Below are positions 1-13,300 of a DNA stretch of 64,000 bases, piece by piece. Source of the stretch: Lethocerus indicus. Taxonomy: Eukaryota; Arthropoda; Insecta; Hemiptera; Belostomatidae. Numbering within the stretch: position 1 is the stretch's first letter; each line of letters starts with the position of its first letter. The stretch spans positions 29,106,816 through 29,170,815 of the forward strand of contig JACDQD010000007.1 in the NCBI GenBank assembly GCA_019843655.1. Direction: 5' to 3'. The notes under the pieces were generated by a model. The model saw only the letters and a list, made by a program, of their open reading frames with translations, had not been told where the DNA came from and did not search any database. Position numbers and translations under genes: made by a program.

Positions 1-640
1 TTTTTTTTACAAATATCTCTACAAACGAATAATAAAATACAGACATTATTTTACAAAATGAATTAACAATGCGAAATATGTAACATAATAATAAACGGTT
101 GTTGGTTTAAACCTAGAAAACAAAAAAAAATAAAGAACGGAGGAAATAACACTTAGAGGTAATCGGAAACTACTGAAATCGTTTCTATAAAAATGTTTTT
201 TTCTCCGTATAAAAATATGAAATATGCGTTCGACATTCTGAAAAATATAATGTATTGTATAAAACGCAAAGCGAAAAGTGTACGTTATACCTCCCAGAAA
301 TATTCTGAACTCGGTTAATTTTTTCACGAATATTCATTGAAAAACAATTTTTTTTTTCCCTGTAATCGTTCAAAAAACCCGAAAATAGTTATTTCGACCG
401 AATACACAACACTTGTCAATATTTACAAAAAGAGAATCGTTATGTAAATGACAAAGATATTTACAAATCTACAAAAAAAGACATAGTTTCGTTAAGCCGA
501 GAATAAAAGCTCTCGACAACTCTATTCTATAATTAAAAAAACTAACAGTAAAATTAACAGAGTAGCACGATCAAGTACGGACAGTAAAGTACTTCATCCA
601 CTAAATTTATCTGTATGCATGTGTGTATCTGTATCTCTGA

Positions 641-688
<48 letters not shown>

Positions 689-2025
689 GCATACAGTTAT
701 TCTACAGTCTGACATAAATCACTAACAGATACGATGGCAACATTATAGAAATAAAAAATATTAATTTACTTTTATTCCTCAATTAGGGAGGAATATAAAT
801 TCGAATTCTTTAAATTAGTCATTTAAAGAATTTCATAAATCTAACATTATGCATTAAAAAAAAACAAAAACAAAGAGGAAATTTTTGTACGCGTGCTGAC
901 GTATATATAAATATATATTTATTTGTGTTGTCCCACGAATACAAAAATGTTCTCCTCGACTAACAGTACTATTTATTTATCTGTACCTGTTTATATATAA
1001 CAGAAAATGTACCTCATCCGATTGGAGAACATAAACGACGACAACGTACCGGTTCTCGTTCCGTTCTTCCGTTACAAACCAAAACCAAAAATTAGAAAAT
1101 AACATTAAATCTATCTATCTATCTATGTATATCTTATACATAAGAATATATTGTCTAAAAAGTATTAGTGATGGCAAAAAATTTACAACTGGTTATTTGG
1201 TTTCTTTTCCACCTTTTCTGCTCGTTAAAAATTGTACACGTTATTAAAAATAAAATTTCACTCACGACTCGAGTGTTGGGCGTTCATACATCCCATTATT
1301 AGGTATACGATTTGGTTTGAACGCCCATTTTAAATATATATATATATATCGATAAATGGATAGATAATTAAATTACAAATCGTCTCTTATATATTAGGTT
1401 AGTACGAATTTTGGGAATATCTGGTAACTAAATCGTGTTAAAAGGCCAATAAATCCGGAGATTGAAATGTTACGAACAGATTTTGAAATTTCTACAAGTT
1501 TTTTTTTTTTCAAATTTCGCCCCCGAAACTGTAGAAAACCAGTTTTGTATTTCTCACGAATTTCAGAAAAAAATTTTTTTACCCCCAACCAAGACAATTT
1601 CTTAAAACGTTATCGGATATATGGCACTGGACCGGAAAAAGTAATCAATCGATTTATTATAAATTTGAGATAATTTTTAATAAAATTTCTAATAAAAAGT
1701 CTAATAAAGTGATGGATTGGTTCCCTTTCGAAAATTTCTCTTTGAAAAAAAATTTTCTCAGTCTTTTCTCAGTTTTCAATTTGCTCAAACATTATTTTCC
1801 CTTTTTAATCTCATTAATGAATTTCCCCACTGAAATTTCCGAGTAAAGGCGTATTCGGGATCGTCCCACGAAATGGAGTTTCGAACTAAATATTAAATCT
1901 AATTCCTTGTACGCTTTTGCCCCGAAAATTTCAATTTACACAAGAACGTACATGAATGAACTGCGTTTGGGCAAAAAATATTGTACTCGGAAAAAATATC
2001 GAATATACGAGGAGGAACGTTTACA

Positions 2026-2028
<3 letters not shown>
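1..2028. other. AT-rich non-coding DNA
   Basis: No gene is visible on either strand. The short open frames are AT-rich and resemble no family. It holds homopolymer A/T runs, a (TA)n tract at 644-682 flanked by a perfect 16-base inverted repeat (611-626 and 683-698), and a CTAT run near 1110. Confidence 0.6.
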
Positions 2029-2076
<48 letters not shown>

Positions 2077-2372
2077 ATAGGAAAATGTATTTAGGCCTGT
2101 TCCTGTACGCGGTACGCAGTCCGTAGACGAAGCTACAACTGTACATTTCGTGAAAAACATCCATCGTTTAATTCAATATACCGATGAAATAATCGGCAAT
2201 TTATAACTAAAAGTTCCAATTAAAAGTGCCTTACAAAGTGCCTTACAATAATGCCAGCACAACGTCGCTGTTGTTAAAAAAAAATTTCTGTAATGCTGTG
2301 GGCGCAATTAATATACAATAATTAATTATTCGTATAAAACAATAAATTCATTTCTTCTTTATTTATAAAGAC

Positions 2373-2431
<59 letters not shown>

Positions 2432-2782
2432 ATGACTATTATTAGTGATGTAGGCAGTGTGGCCTTCAATATATGAGGTAGTAAACAGACGAACCTTGTT
2501 CGTTAATTATTGAATAACAATTTACTCTTTTTTAATTTTTATCGAGCTAAATCATAACTGAAACGTTCAACCGATATAAATTACGAACAGAGATTTACGT
2601 AGACGAGTACGCCTTCATAATTTCAAACTTTATATATATATATTTGTTATCGATTATTCGTATTAATTTTTTTTTATATATAAACACCTATCCGAAATAT
2701 AACAAACAAGGTATGGAATTCGTTAATTGGCGGTTGAATGTTAATAACATTTTTTTTCATATAGAAATTGCTATTTTTGGGA

Positions 2783-2843
<61 letters not shown>

Positions 2844-2991
2844 CAGAATTTTTCCTTATACAAATTATGATAATACCAACATGTGTGTGTGTGTTTAGAT
2901 GTCAGAGTTGATAAGGACTTTGTTATCACACACATATTTCCTAAACATATTTTTTTTCTTATTAAAAAATGTGAAATACGCTTTAAAGTCC

Positions 2992-3022
<31 letters not shown>

Positions 3023-3284
3023 TTACCTTAAAAGAGGGGGCATGGCACGAACTACTATACTCAACTAATGCAGATGTGTGATGTCATGATGCTCGGTAAT
3101 AATAACAACAATAATAATAGTAGTAATAAAAAACTGTGTCCAGTCGAGCAAGTCCTCCGAGAACGGTCGTTTTCGTTTTATCCTGCGCATTTCTCCTGTA
3201 CGATGTCGCGAAAACCGTCTCAGCGACCTAGGGCGTCCTGCAAGTGAACGACACGCATTAGTAATAAGTAGTAATAAGTGGTAT
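2029..3284. repeat. AT-rich spacer with four (TA)n microsatellites
   Basis: (TA)n tracts at about 2029-2072, 2377-2427, 2790-2841 and 2992-3018, plus a short (TG)n at 2883-2895. Apparent peptides rich in IYIYIY come from these tracts. No gene is seen. Confidence 0.8.
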
Positions 3285-3502
3285 TTTACCGTAGGTTCGT
3301 CATGTTTCTTCAGTTCGGTCTTTTGCCAGACCGGGGGCGTTTTCGGCCGCTCGCCATCTTCAGTAGCGCTGTGTGTCACTCACTGTCGGTCACTTTGTGA
3401 TGTCCTTCGGGCATCCTCACTACTGCCCACTGTGTCGCCACTGCCACTTGTACAAGTGTCCGACAGTACGCTACTGAAGATGGCGAGCGGCCGAAACCGT
3501 TA
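3285..3502. repeat. Foldback element, family F, copy 1
   Basis: Palindromic arms: TTTTCGGCCGCTCGCCATC near 3340-3360 is mirrored by GATGGCGAGCGGCCGAAACC near 3479-3498. The centre contains the family's GGGCATCCTCACT and CACTTGTACAAGTG palindrome. Confidence 0.8.
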
Positions 3503-3724
3503 ATTATTTAGTTGCCGACCCGATAGTACGACAACTGTGAATTACAATAGGGCGACATTGATGTTCGAGTATCGCTGCTGACATGACGAGTGGTTTTTCC
3601 CCTTTTTAAACTCGTATTTTCCTTGATTTTCCTACACGCTAGATGGCGCTGCCACAGATTACTTTTCGGGCTGTAAGGAAAATTCGGGAAATCTGAAGAT
3701 AGTAGGGTTTGTTGTACCGTCGGG

Positions 3725-4015
3725 TGAAATCTGTCATATTTTTCCGCAGGTTTGTGGTGTTTCTGTCTCATCTCGCCTGCGGTTTGGTCTTTTTGCTAGA
3801 CCGGGGGGATTTTCGGCCACTCGCCATCTTCAGTAGCGGTGTACAAACGAGTGTGCCGGGCCCAGCGAGGATATACACACAGAAAACTTCCAAAGCGGCC
3901 GACACCGCTACTGAAGACGGCGTGCGGCGGAAACTGCAGCGAGAGGTTTGAAACGCGCGAAATCTACGGTATTACGACCCGTCGCAGACCACGAAACTGG
4001 TCTATTCTAAACTAC
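3725..4015. repeat. Foldback element, family F, copy 2 (next to the Oatp 3' end)
   Basis: The left arm has GGTTTGGTC, CTAGACCGG and CGCCATCTTCAGTAGC; the right arm has the complement (GCTACTGAAGACGGCG) followed by AAATCTACGGTATTACGACC and CAGACCACGAAAC, the family's outer end. It lies about 150 bases beyond the Oatp stop codon. Confidence 0.75.
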
Positions 4016-4079
4016 TGAAATTGAAATATGCGCACTTCAACGATTATTATAATATAATGTTTTCAATTCGGTGTCAACA

Positions 4080-4085
4080 TTTATT
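4080..4085 (-). promoter_or_regulatory. Candidate polyadenylation signal of the Oatp gene
   Basis: AATAAA on the minus strand, about 78 bases after the TGA. Its position fits a short 3' UTR and supports 4303-4163 as the terminal exon. The motif is common in AT-rich DNA, so this is suggestive only. Confidence 0.45.
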
Positions 4086-4162
4086 AACACAGCATGCACT
4101 GTACGCTTCAGATTCTCCAACGATCAGACTGTTAAATGAATTATCTTTTATCGATTAAAGAC

Positions 4163-4303
4163 TCACGCGCTATTTTCAGATCTTGATTTGCCCGTAAACG
4201 GGTTCAGTTCCTCTTCGGTCACCTGAGCCGTCACCTGCTCGTCGACGAAGTTGATGCTGCCCGCCTTGTACCAGACTATGACGTCGATACGCGAGAAAAG
4301 CGC
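4163..4303 (-). CDS. Oatp: Oatp terminal exon: end of segment 12 and cytoplasmic tail
   Basis: 141 bases, 46 codons plus TGA at 4165-4163. The only AG after an upstream in-frame stop is CTGCCAG, ending at 4304, which sets the start. It encodes ALFSRIDVIVWYKAGSINF and a polar tail VDEQVTAQVTEEELNPF ending SENSA. The beginning looks like the cytoplasmic half of segment 12. Exon 6 ends in phase 1 but this exon needs phase 0, so a small exon of 3n+2 bases is expected in the 7-kb intron. A GTGAGT overlaps the stop codon and could be an alternative donor. Confidence 0.75.
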   Translation of the reverse strand, partial: ALFSRIDVIVWYKAGSINFVDEQVTAQVTEEELNPFTGKSRSENSA

Positions 4304-7300
4304 CTGGCAGCAAATTGGCGCCCAATCATTTTTACGGTGCCAATTGGACAACGCGATCAACAATTAGGCGTCAATATCGGACCCGATTAATGCGGCATTT
4401 ACAGCACTGTAAACGGTATGGCAGCCGCTAGGAACGGTTCCAACCTTTCAACAATTTTTCAACCGAAAGACATTTTTTAAAATTCTAAACGATTCGGAAA
4501 ACACTCTGCAAATATATACCATTATGCTGATTATTTGCATGTATAGATAAAGAAATAAATATATATTTAAAAATGAGGAGAATTTCTTCAGAAAATTATT
4601 CAGTCTCAACAATTTTCAACCGAAAGACATTTTTAAAATTTAAATGAATCAGAAACTCTGCAAATATTTCCCATTATGCTACGATTATTTGCATGTATAG
4701 ATAAATAAATAAATATACATATTTAGAAAGAGAGAATTTCTTCAGAAAATTATTCAGTCTTTTCAACCGAAAGACATTTTTAAAATTTAATTGAATCGAA
4801 CTCTGCAAATATTTCCATTATGCTACGATTGTTTGCATGTATGAATAATAATAAATATACATATTTAAGAAATAGGAGAATTTCTTCAGAAATTATTCAA
4901 TCTCATCAATTTTTTCAACAAAGACATTTTTTAAATTTAAATGAATCGAAAACACTGCAAATAATTACATACAGCATTATTTGCATGTATAATAAATAAA
5001 TAAATATACATATTTAAGAAATGAGGGAGAATTTAGAAAAAATTCCAGTCTCATCAATTTTTCAAACATTGTTGAATTTAAATTGAATCGAAACACTCTG
5101 CAAATATTTTGCTATGATTACGTACATATATAGTTAAATATATAATACATATTTAAAAATGAGGGAAGAATTTTACAGAAAATAATTCCAGTCTCATAAT
5201 TTTCAGAAGACATTTTTAAATTAAATGAATCGAAGCCTCTGCAAATATTTCATTATGCTATGATTATTTTAGTATAGATAAATAAATAAATATATACATA
5301 TTTAAAAAATGAGGAGAATTTCTACAGAAAATGGCTGAGTCTCATCAATTTTTCAAACGAAACACATTTCAAAATTTAATTGAATCGAAAACCACAAATA
5401 TTTCCAATTATGGTACAAGTATGTACATGCATATATAATTATATAAATATATATATGGAGAATATAGCGGGTAGAGAATTTCTATAGAAAATCCGGTCCT
5501 ATCAATTTTGACCGAAACACATTTCATTAAATTTAATTGAATCGAAAAGACACTGCAAATATATCCTATTATGTTACAAGTATTGACATGCATATATAAT
5601 TATATAAATATATATCTGGAGAAAGTACGGGGAGAATTTCTAGAGCAAATGGCTCCGGTCACATCAATTTCTTGACCGAAACACATTTCTTTAAAATTAA
5701 TTGAATCGAAAAGACACTGCAAATATATCCTATTATGTTACAAGTATTGACATGCATATATAATTATATAAATATATATATGGAGAAAGTACGGGGAGAA
5801 TTTCTAGAGCAAATGGCTCCGGTCGCATCAATTTCTTGACCGAAACACATTTCATTAAATTTAATTGAATCGAAAAGACACTGCAAATATTTCCAATTAT
5901 GGTACATGGTATATAATTATATAAATATATATATGGAGAAATGCGGGAGAATTTCTAGAAATGGCTCAGGTCACATCAATTTCTTGACCGAAACATTTCT
6001 TTAAATTTAATTGAATCGAAAACCACTGCAAATATTTCCAATTATGGTACAAGTATGTACATGCATATAATTATATAAATATATATATGGAGAAATGCAG
6101 AAATTTCTATAAAAAAAATAAACAGTGCATCAATTTCTTGTTATTTACATTTAATTGAATCGAAAAACTGCAAATATTTCCAATTATGGTACAAGTATGT
6201 ACATGCATATATAATTATATAAATATATGTATGGAGAGTATCGGGAGAATTTCTAGAAAATGGCTCGGTCACATCAATTTATTGACTGGAAACACATTTC
6301 ATTAAATTTAATTGAATCGAAAAGCCACTGCAAATATTTCCAATTATGGTACAAGTATGTACATGCATATATAATTATATAAATATATATGGAGAATATC
6401 GGGAGGAGACTATAGAAATGGCTCCGTCACATCAATTTCTTGACCGAAACACATTTCTTTAAATTTAATTGAATCGAAAAGCCACTGCAAATATTTCCAA
6501 TTATGGTACAAGTATGTACATGCATATATAATTATATAAATATATATATGGAGAAAATGCGGGGAGAATTTCTAGAGCAAATGGCTCCGGTCCCATCAAT
6601 TTCTTGACCGAAACACATTTCTTTAAAATTAATTGAATCGAAAAGACACTGCAAATATATCCTATTATGGTACAAGTATGTACATGCATTTATAATTATA
6701 TAAATATATATATGGAGAAAGTAGAACTAGAGCAAATGGCTCCAGTCCATCAATTTCAAAACACATTTCTTTAAATTTAATTGAATCGAAAAGACACTGC
6801 AAATATTTCCAATTATGGTACAAGTATGTACATATATATTATATAAATATATATGGAGAAAATGGGGAGAATTTCTATAGAAAATGGCTCCGTCACATCA
6901 ATTTCTTGACAAAACACATTTCTTTAAATTTAATTGAATCGAAAAGACACTGCAAATATTTCCAATTATGGTACAAGTATGTACATGCATATATAATTAT
7001 ATAAATATGTATATGGAGAAAGTACGGGGAGAATTTCTAGAGCAAATGGCTCCGGTCCCATCAATTTCTTGACCAAAACATTTCATTAAATTTAATGGAA
7101 TGGGAAAAGGGGCACTGCAAATATTTCCAATTATGGTACAAGTATGTACACATGCATATATAATTATATAAATATATATATGGAGAAAATGCAGGAGAAT
7201 TTCTAAGAAAATGGCTCCGGTCATCAATTTCTTGACCGAACACATTTCTTTAAATTTAATTGAATCGAAAACCACTGCAAATATTTCCAATTATACAAGT

Positions 7301-10300
7301 ATGTACATGCATATAATTATATAAATATGTATAGGGAGAATATGCGGGAGAATTTCTAGAAAAAATGGCTCGGTCCCATCAATTTCTTGACAAAACACAT
7401 TTCTTTAAATTTAATTGAATCGAAAACTGCAAATATTTCCAATTATGGTTAAGTATGTACATGCATATATAATTATATAAATATGTATATGGAGAATATA
7501 GATTTCTATAGAAAATGGCTCGGTCCATCAATTTCTTAACACATTTCATTAAATTTAATTGAATCGAAAAAGGCACTGCAAATATTTCAATTATGGTATA
7601 AGTATGTACATGCATATATAATTATATAAATATGTATATGGAGAATATAGATTTCTATAGAAAATGGCTCGGTCCATCAATTTCTTAACACATTTCATTA
7701 AATTTAATTGAATCGAAAAAGGCACTGCAAATATTTCAATTATGGTACAAGTATGTACATGCATATATAATTATATAAATATGTATATGGAGAAATGGGA
7801 GAATTTCTATAGAAATGTCGGTCACATCAATTTCTTGACCGTACATTTCTTTAAATTTAATTGAATCGAAAAGCACTGCAAATATTTCCAATTATGGTAC
7901 AAGTATGTACATGCATATATAATTATATAAATATGTATATGGAGGAAAGTATGGGAGAATTTCTAGAAAATGGCTCCGGTCCCATCAATTTCTTGACGAA
8001 ACACATTTCATTAAATTTAATTTGAAACCGAAAAGGCACCGCAAATATTTCCAATTATGGTACAAGTATGTACATGCATATATAATTATATAAATATGTA
8101 TATGGAGAATATGCGGGGAGAATTTCTATAGAAAATGGCTCCGGTCCATCAATTTCTTGACCGAAACACATTTCATTAAATTTAATTGAATCGAAAAGCC
8201 ACTGCAAATATTTCCAATTATGGTACAAGTATGTACATGCATATATAATTATATAAATATATATATGGAGAAAGTACGGGGAGAATTTCTAGAGCAAATG
8301 GCTCCGGTCCCATCAATTTCTTGACCGAAACACATTTCATTAAATTTAATTGAATCGAAAAGCCACTGCAAATATTTCCAATTATGGTACAAGTATGTAC
8401 ATGCATATATAATTATATAAATATGTATATGGAGAATATGGGAGAATTTCTATAAAATGGCTCCGTCACATCAATTTCTTGACCGAACACATTTCATTAA
8501 ATTTAATTGAATCGAAAAGCCACTGCAAATATTTCCAATTATGGTACAAGTATGTACATGCATATATAATTATATAAATATGTATATGGAGAATATGCGG
8601 GGAGAATTTCTATAGAAAATGGCTCCGGTCCCATCAATTTCTTGACCGAAACACATTTCTTTAAATTTAATTGAATCGAAAAGCCACTGCAAATATTTCC
8701 AATTATGGTACAAGTATGTACATGCATATATAATTATATAAATATATATATGGAGAATATGCGGGGAGAATTTCTATAGAAAATGGCTCCGGTCCCATCA
8801 ATTTCTTGACCGAAACACATTTCATTAAATTTAATTGAATCGAAAAGCCACTGCAAATATTTCCAATTATGGTACAAGTATGTACATGCATATATATTAT
8901 ATAAATATATATATATGGAGAAAGTACGGGGAGAATTTCTATAGAAAATGGCTCCGGTCCCATCAATTTCTTGACCGAAACACATTTCTTTAAATTTAAT
9001 TGAATCGAAAACACTGCAAATATTTCCAATTATGGTACAAGTATGTACATGCATATATAATTATATAAATATGTATATGGAGAAAATGCGGGGAGAATTT
9101 CTATAGAAAATGGCTCCAGTCACATCAATTTCTTGACCGAAACACATTTCATTAAATTTAATTGAATCGAAAAGCCACTGCAAATATTTCCAATTATGGT
9201 ACAAGTATGTACATGCATATATAATTATATAAATATGTATATGGAGAAAATGCGGGGAGAATTTCTATAGAAAATGGCTCCGGTCCCATCAATTTCTTGA
9301 CCGAAACACATTTCATTAAATTTAATTGAATCGAAAAGGCACTGCAAATATTTCCAATTATGGTACAAGTATGTACATGCATATATAATTATATAAATAT
9401 GTATATGGAGAATATGCGGGGAGAATTTCTATAGAAAATGGCTCCGGTCACATCAATTTCTTGACCGAAACACATTTCATTAAATTTAATTGAATCGAAA
9501 AGCCACTGCAAATATTTCCAATTATGGTACAAGTATGTACATGCATATATAATTATATAAATATGTATATGGAGAAATGCGGGGAGAATTTCTAGAGAAA
9601 ATGGCTCCGGTCACATCAATTTCTTGACCGAAACACATTTCATTAAATTTAATTGAATCGAAAAGCCACTGCAAATATTTCCAATTATGGTACAAGTATG
9701 TACATGCATATATAATTATATAAATATATATATGGAGAAAATGCGGGGAGAATTTCTAGAGAAAATGGCTCCGGTCCCATCAATTTCTTGACCGAAACAC
9801 ATTTCTTTAAATTTAATTGAATCGAAAAGCCACTGCAAATATTTCCAATTATGGTACAAGTATGTACATGCATATATAATTATATAAATATGTATATGGG
9901 AGAATATAAAGGGAGAATTTCTATAGAAAATGGCTCGGTCACATCAATTTCTTGACCGGAAACACATTTCATTAAACTTAATTGAATCGAAAAGCCACTG
10001 CAAATATTTCCAATTATGGTACAAGTATGTACATGCATATATAATTATATAAATATATATATGGAGAAAGTACGGGGAGAATTTCTAGAGCAAATGGCTC
10101 CGGTCACATCAATTTCTTGACCGAAACACATTTCATTAAACTCTCGTGAATTGGAATCGAAAAGGGCCACTGCAAATATTTCCAATTATGGTACAAGTAT
10201 GTACATGCATATATAATTATATAAATATGTATATGGAGAAAGTACGGGGAGAATTTCTAGAGCAAATGGCTCCGGTCACATCAATTTCTTGACCGAAACA

Positions 10301-13300
10301 CATTTCATTAAATTTAATTGAATCGAAAAGCCACTGCAAATATTTCCAATTATGGTACAAGTATGTACATGCATATATAATTATATAAATATGTATATGG
10401 AGAAAGTACGGGGAGAATTTCTATAAAAATGGTCCCATCAATTTCTTGACGAAACACATTTCTTTAAATTTAATTGAATCGAAAAGGCACTGCAAATATT
10501 TCCAATTATGGTACAAGTATGTACATGCATATATAATTATATAAATATATATGGAGAAAATCGGGAGAATTCTAGAGCAAATGGCTCGGTCACATCAATT
10601 TCTTGACCGAAACACATTTCTTAAATTTAATTGAACCAAAAGGCACTGCAAATATTTCCAATTATGGTACAAGTATGTACATGCATATATAATTATATAA
10701 ATATATATATGGAGAAATCTGGGAGAATTTCTATAGAAAATGGCTCCGGTCCCATCAATTTCTTGACCGAAACACATTTCATTAAATTTAATTGAATCGA
10801 AAAGCCACTGCAAATATTTCCAATTATGGTACAAGTATGTACATGCATATATAATTATATAAATATGTATATGGAGAAAGTACGGGGAGAATTTCTAGAG
10901 CAAATGGCTCCGGTCCCATCAATTTCTTGACCGAAACACATTTCATTAAATTTAATTGAATCGAAAAGGCACTGCAAATATTTCCAATTATGGTACAAGT
11001 ATGTACATGCATATATAATTATATAAATATATATATGGAGAAAGTACGGGGAGAATTTCTAGAGCAAATGGTCTCCGGGTCCTATCAATTCTCTTGGACC
11101 GAAACACATTTCTTTAAAATTAATTGAATCGAAAAGACACTGCAAATATATCCTATTATGTTACAAGTATGTACATGCATATATAATTATATAAATATAT
11201 ATATGGAGAAAGTACGGGGAGAATTTCTAGAGCAAATGGCTCCGGTCGCATCAATTTCTTGACCGAAACACATTTCTTTAAACTTAATTCAACCGTCTAT
11301 TCAATTGAGAAAAACTCAAAACTATAGTGTACTTGATTTGACGGCGGTTTAAATTTAAAAAGCCAACGCTTTCACTAATTAATCCCGACGCATAATCGAA
11401 TCTGCGCGGTCAACACTTTCGACTCTCAATTATTGAAAGGGAAGGAAAAAAAAAACATTACCGTGATAGAATTTCCTGAAGAAGTTTTCGTCGTAGAGTT
11501 TACAGGCGCCTCTCTTGCCGCAGGTGGCGTCCCAGATTAGGCACGCCGAATCCACGACAGCTCCGTAGACAATAGGACAAGGCACATTTCCTGAAAATTA
11601 CATGAAGTACTTTGAGTGTCAAGCGTAATTAAACATACATCTATTACAGTATTTGAGCGTATACTACGTTCACAGTTGAACCGTTCTCTCCATCTGTCGG
11701 GTTGGCAACTAAGTAATTGCGGAATACACCAGCAAGTGGCGTTGTACATAGTTTTAAGTAAGTCAACATATTGGCACAGATAAGATAATTTTGATATGTT
11801 ATTATTTGGTCCTGTCCGAAACGTTCGGTATCAAAATTACATCGACCAGTCGAAATGTGTGTCTGTATAAAATGCTAGAATAGAGTGGCCCCCGTAGTAC
11901 CTCAGTGGCATCTTGAGGAAGGCCACTATAGAGTGGCCCCCGTAGTACCTCAGTGGCATCTTGAGGAAGGCCACTATAGAGTGGCCCCCGTAGTACCTCA
12001 GTGGCATCTTGTGGAAGGCCACTATAGAGTGGCCCCGTAGTACCTCAGTGGCATCTTAAGGAAGGCCACTATAGAGTGGCCCCGTAGTACCTCAGTGGCA
12101 TCTTAAGGAAGGCCACTATAGAGTGGCCCCGTAGTACCTCAGTGGCATCTTATGGAAGGCCACTATAGAGTGGCCCCGTAGTACCTCAGTGGCATCTTAT
12201 GGAAGGCCACTTTAGTGGCCCTTAGTGGCGAAAGGGTTAAACTACACAGGGCACAATTAAACACGAACGTACTTAAAAATATGTACAACGCCACTTGTTG
12301 TTGGTGAAGGCCTCAATTACTTAGTTGCCAACCCCTATATCTATAAAAGGTTTTTAGTGTTGTAGATGTTAAGAAAAAGTCATTAACAACTACCAGAATA
12401 CAATAGTGACCGGAGAGTGAGTTTTTTACCGAAAAGTCCAATGGCGAACTGTATAAGGCCGAGCGCCATCGCCTTGTCCCTCGGATCGACGCATCTCAGT
12501 ATGAGCAGCATGCTGCCCACCTCGGACGTCGAATGGATGAAGACGAACAGCGAAAAGAGGAGGATGTACCAGACGAAATTGTTGCAATCGAGATCGCAGT
12601 AGCCCATCGTCCCGACCTCCTCCGCCTCCTCCTCCTCCGACGCCTCCTCCTCCGTCGCCTCCGCCCGACATGCAACCGCAACCGGAATACTGAAAGCGGC
12701 TAACGAGCAGAAAGAACTTGTATGTAACTATTGTATTTTATCTGATCAAAGTGTATCTCACCAAGTGTCGGGTCGGGGGGGGGAAACTACTGTTGACCCC
12801 GACTATGGGGATTCAATTCTGTGAAAATTTTCGATTTTTCAACTTTCCTCTATAGGGCAAGTGTATCTCACTTTGGGACCACTGCGGACTGAATATGGGA
12901 CGAATCCGTGAAAATTTTTGAAAAAATAAAATTTTCGATTTTTCAACTTTCCTCTATAGGGCAAGTGTATCTCACTTTGGGACCACTGTGGACTGAATAT
13001 GGAACAAATCCGAGAAAATTTTTGAAAAAATAAAATTTTCGATTTTTCAACTTTCCTCTATAGGGCAAGTGTATCTCACTTTGGGACCACTGTGGACTGA
13101 ATATGGGACAAATCCGTGAAATTTTTGAAAAATAAAATTTTCGATTTTTAACTCTATAACTAAGTGTATCTCACATTGGGACCACCGTGGACTGAATATG
13201 GGACGAATCCGTGAAAATTTTTGAATTTTCGGAAAAATTTTGGAACGTTGGGGATTTTCGTCGCCGCCGAATCGAAGAATCGACTCCGCAATTTGTGACT

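Noticed and set aside
4440..11290. Many minus-strand frames of about 62-108 codons (MHVHTCTIIG type)
   Set aside because: They recur once per 163-bp satellite unit and are broken by indels; no independent coding signal.
4440..11290. CRISPR-like regular repeats
   Set aside because: Whole units are repeated without unique spacers, and the DNA is eukaryotic; these are satellites.
12496..12681. Arg-rich and Gly-rich frames over Oatp exon 5
   Set aside because: Shadow frames of a GGA/GAG-rich linker; the transporter frame is supported by conserved flanking motifs.
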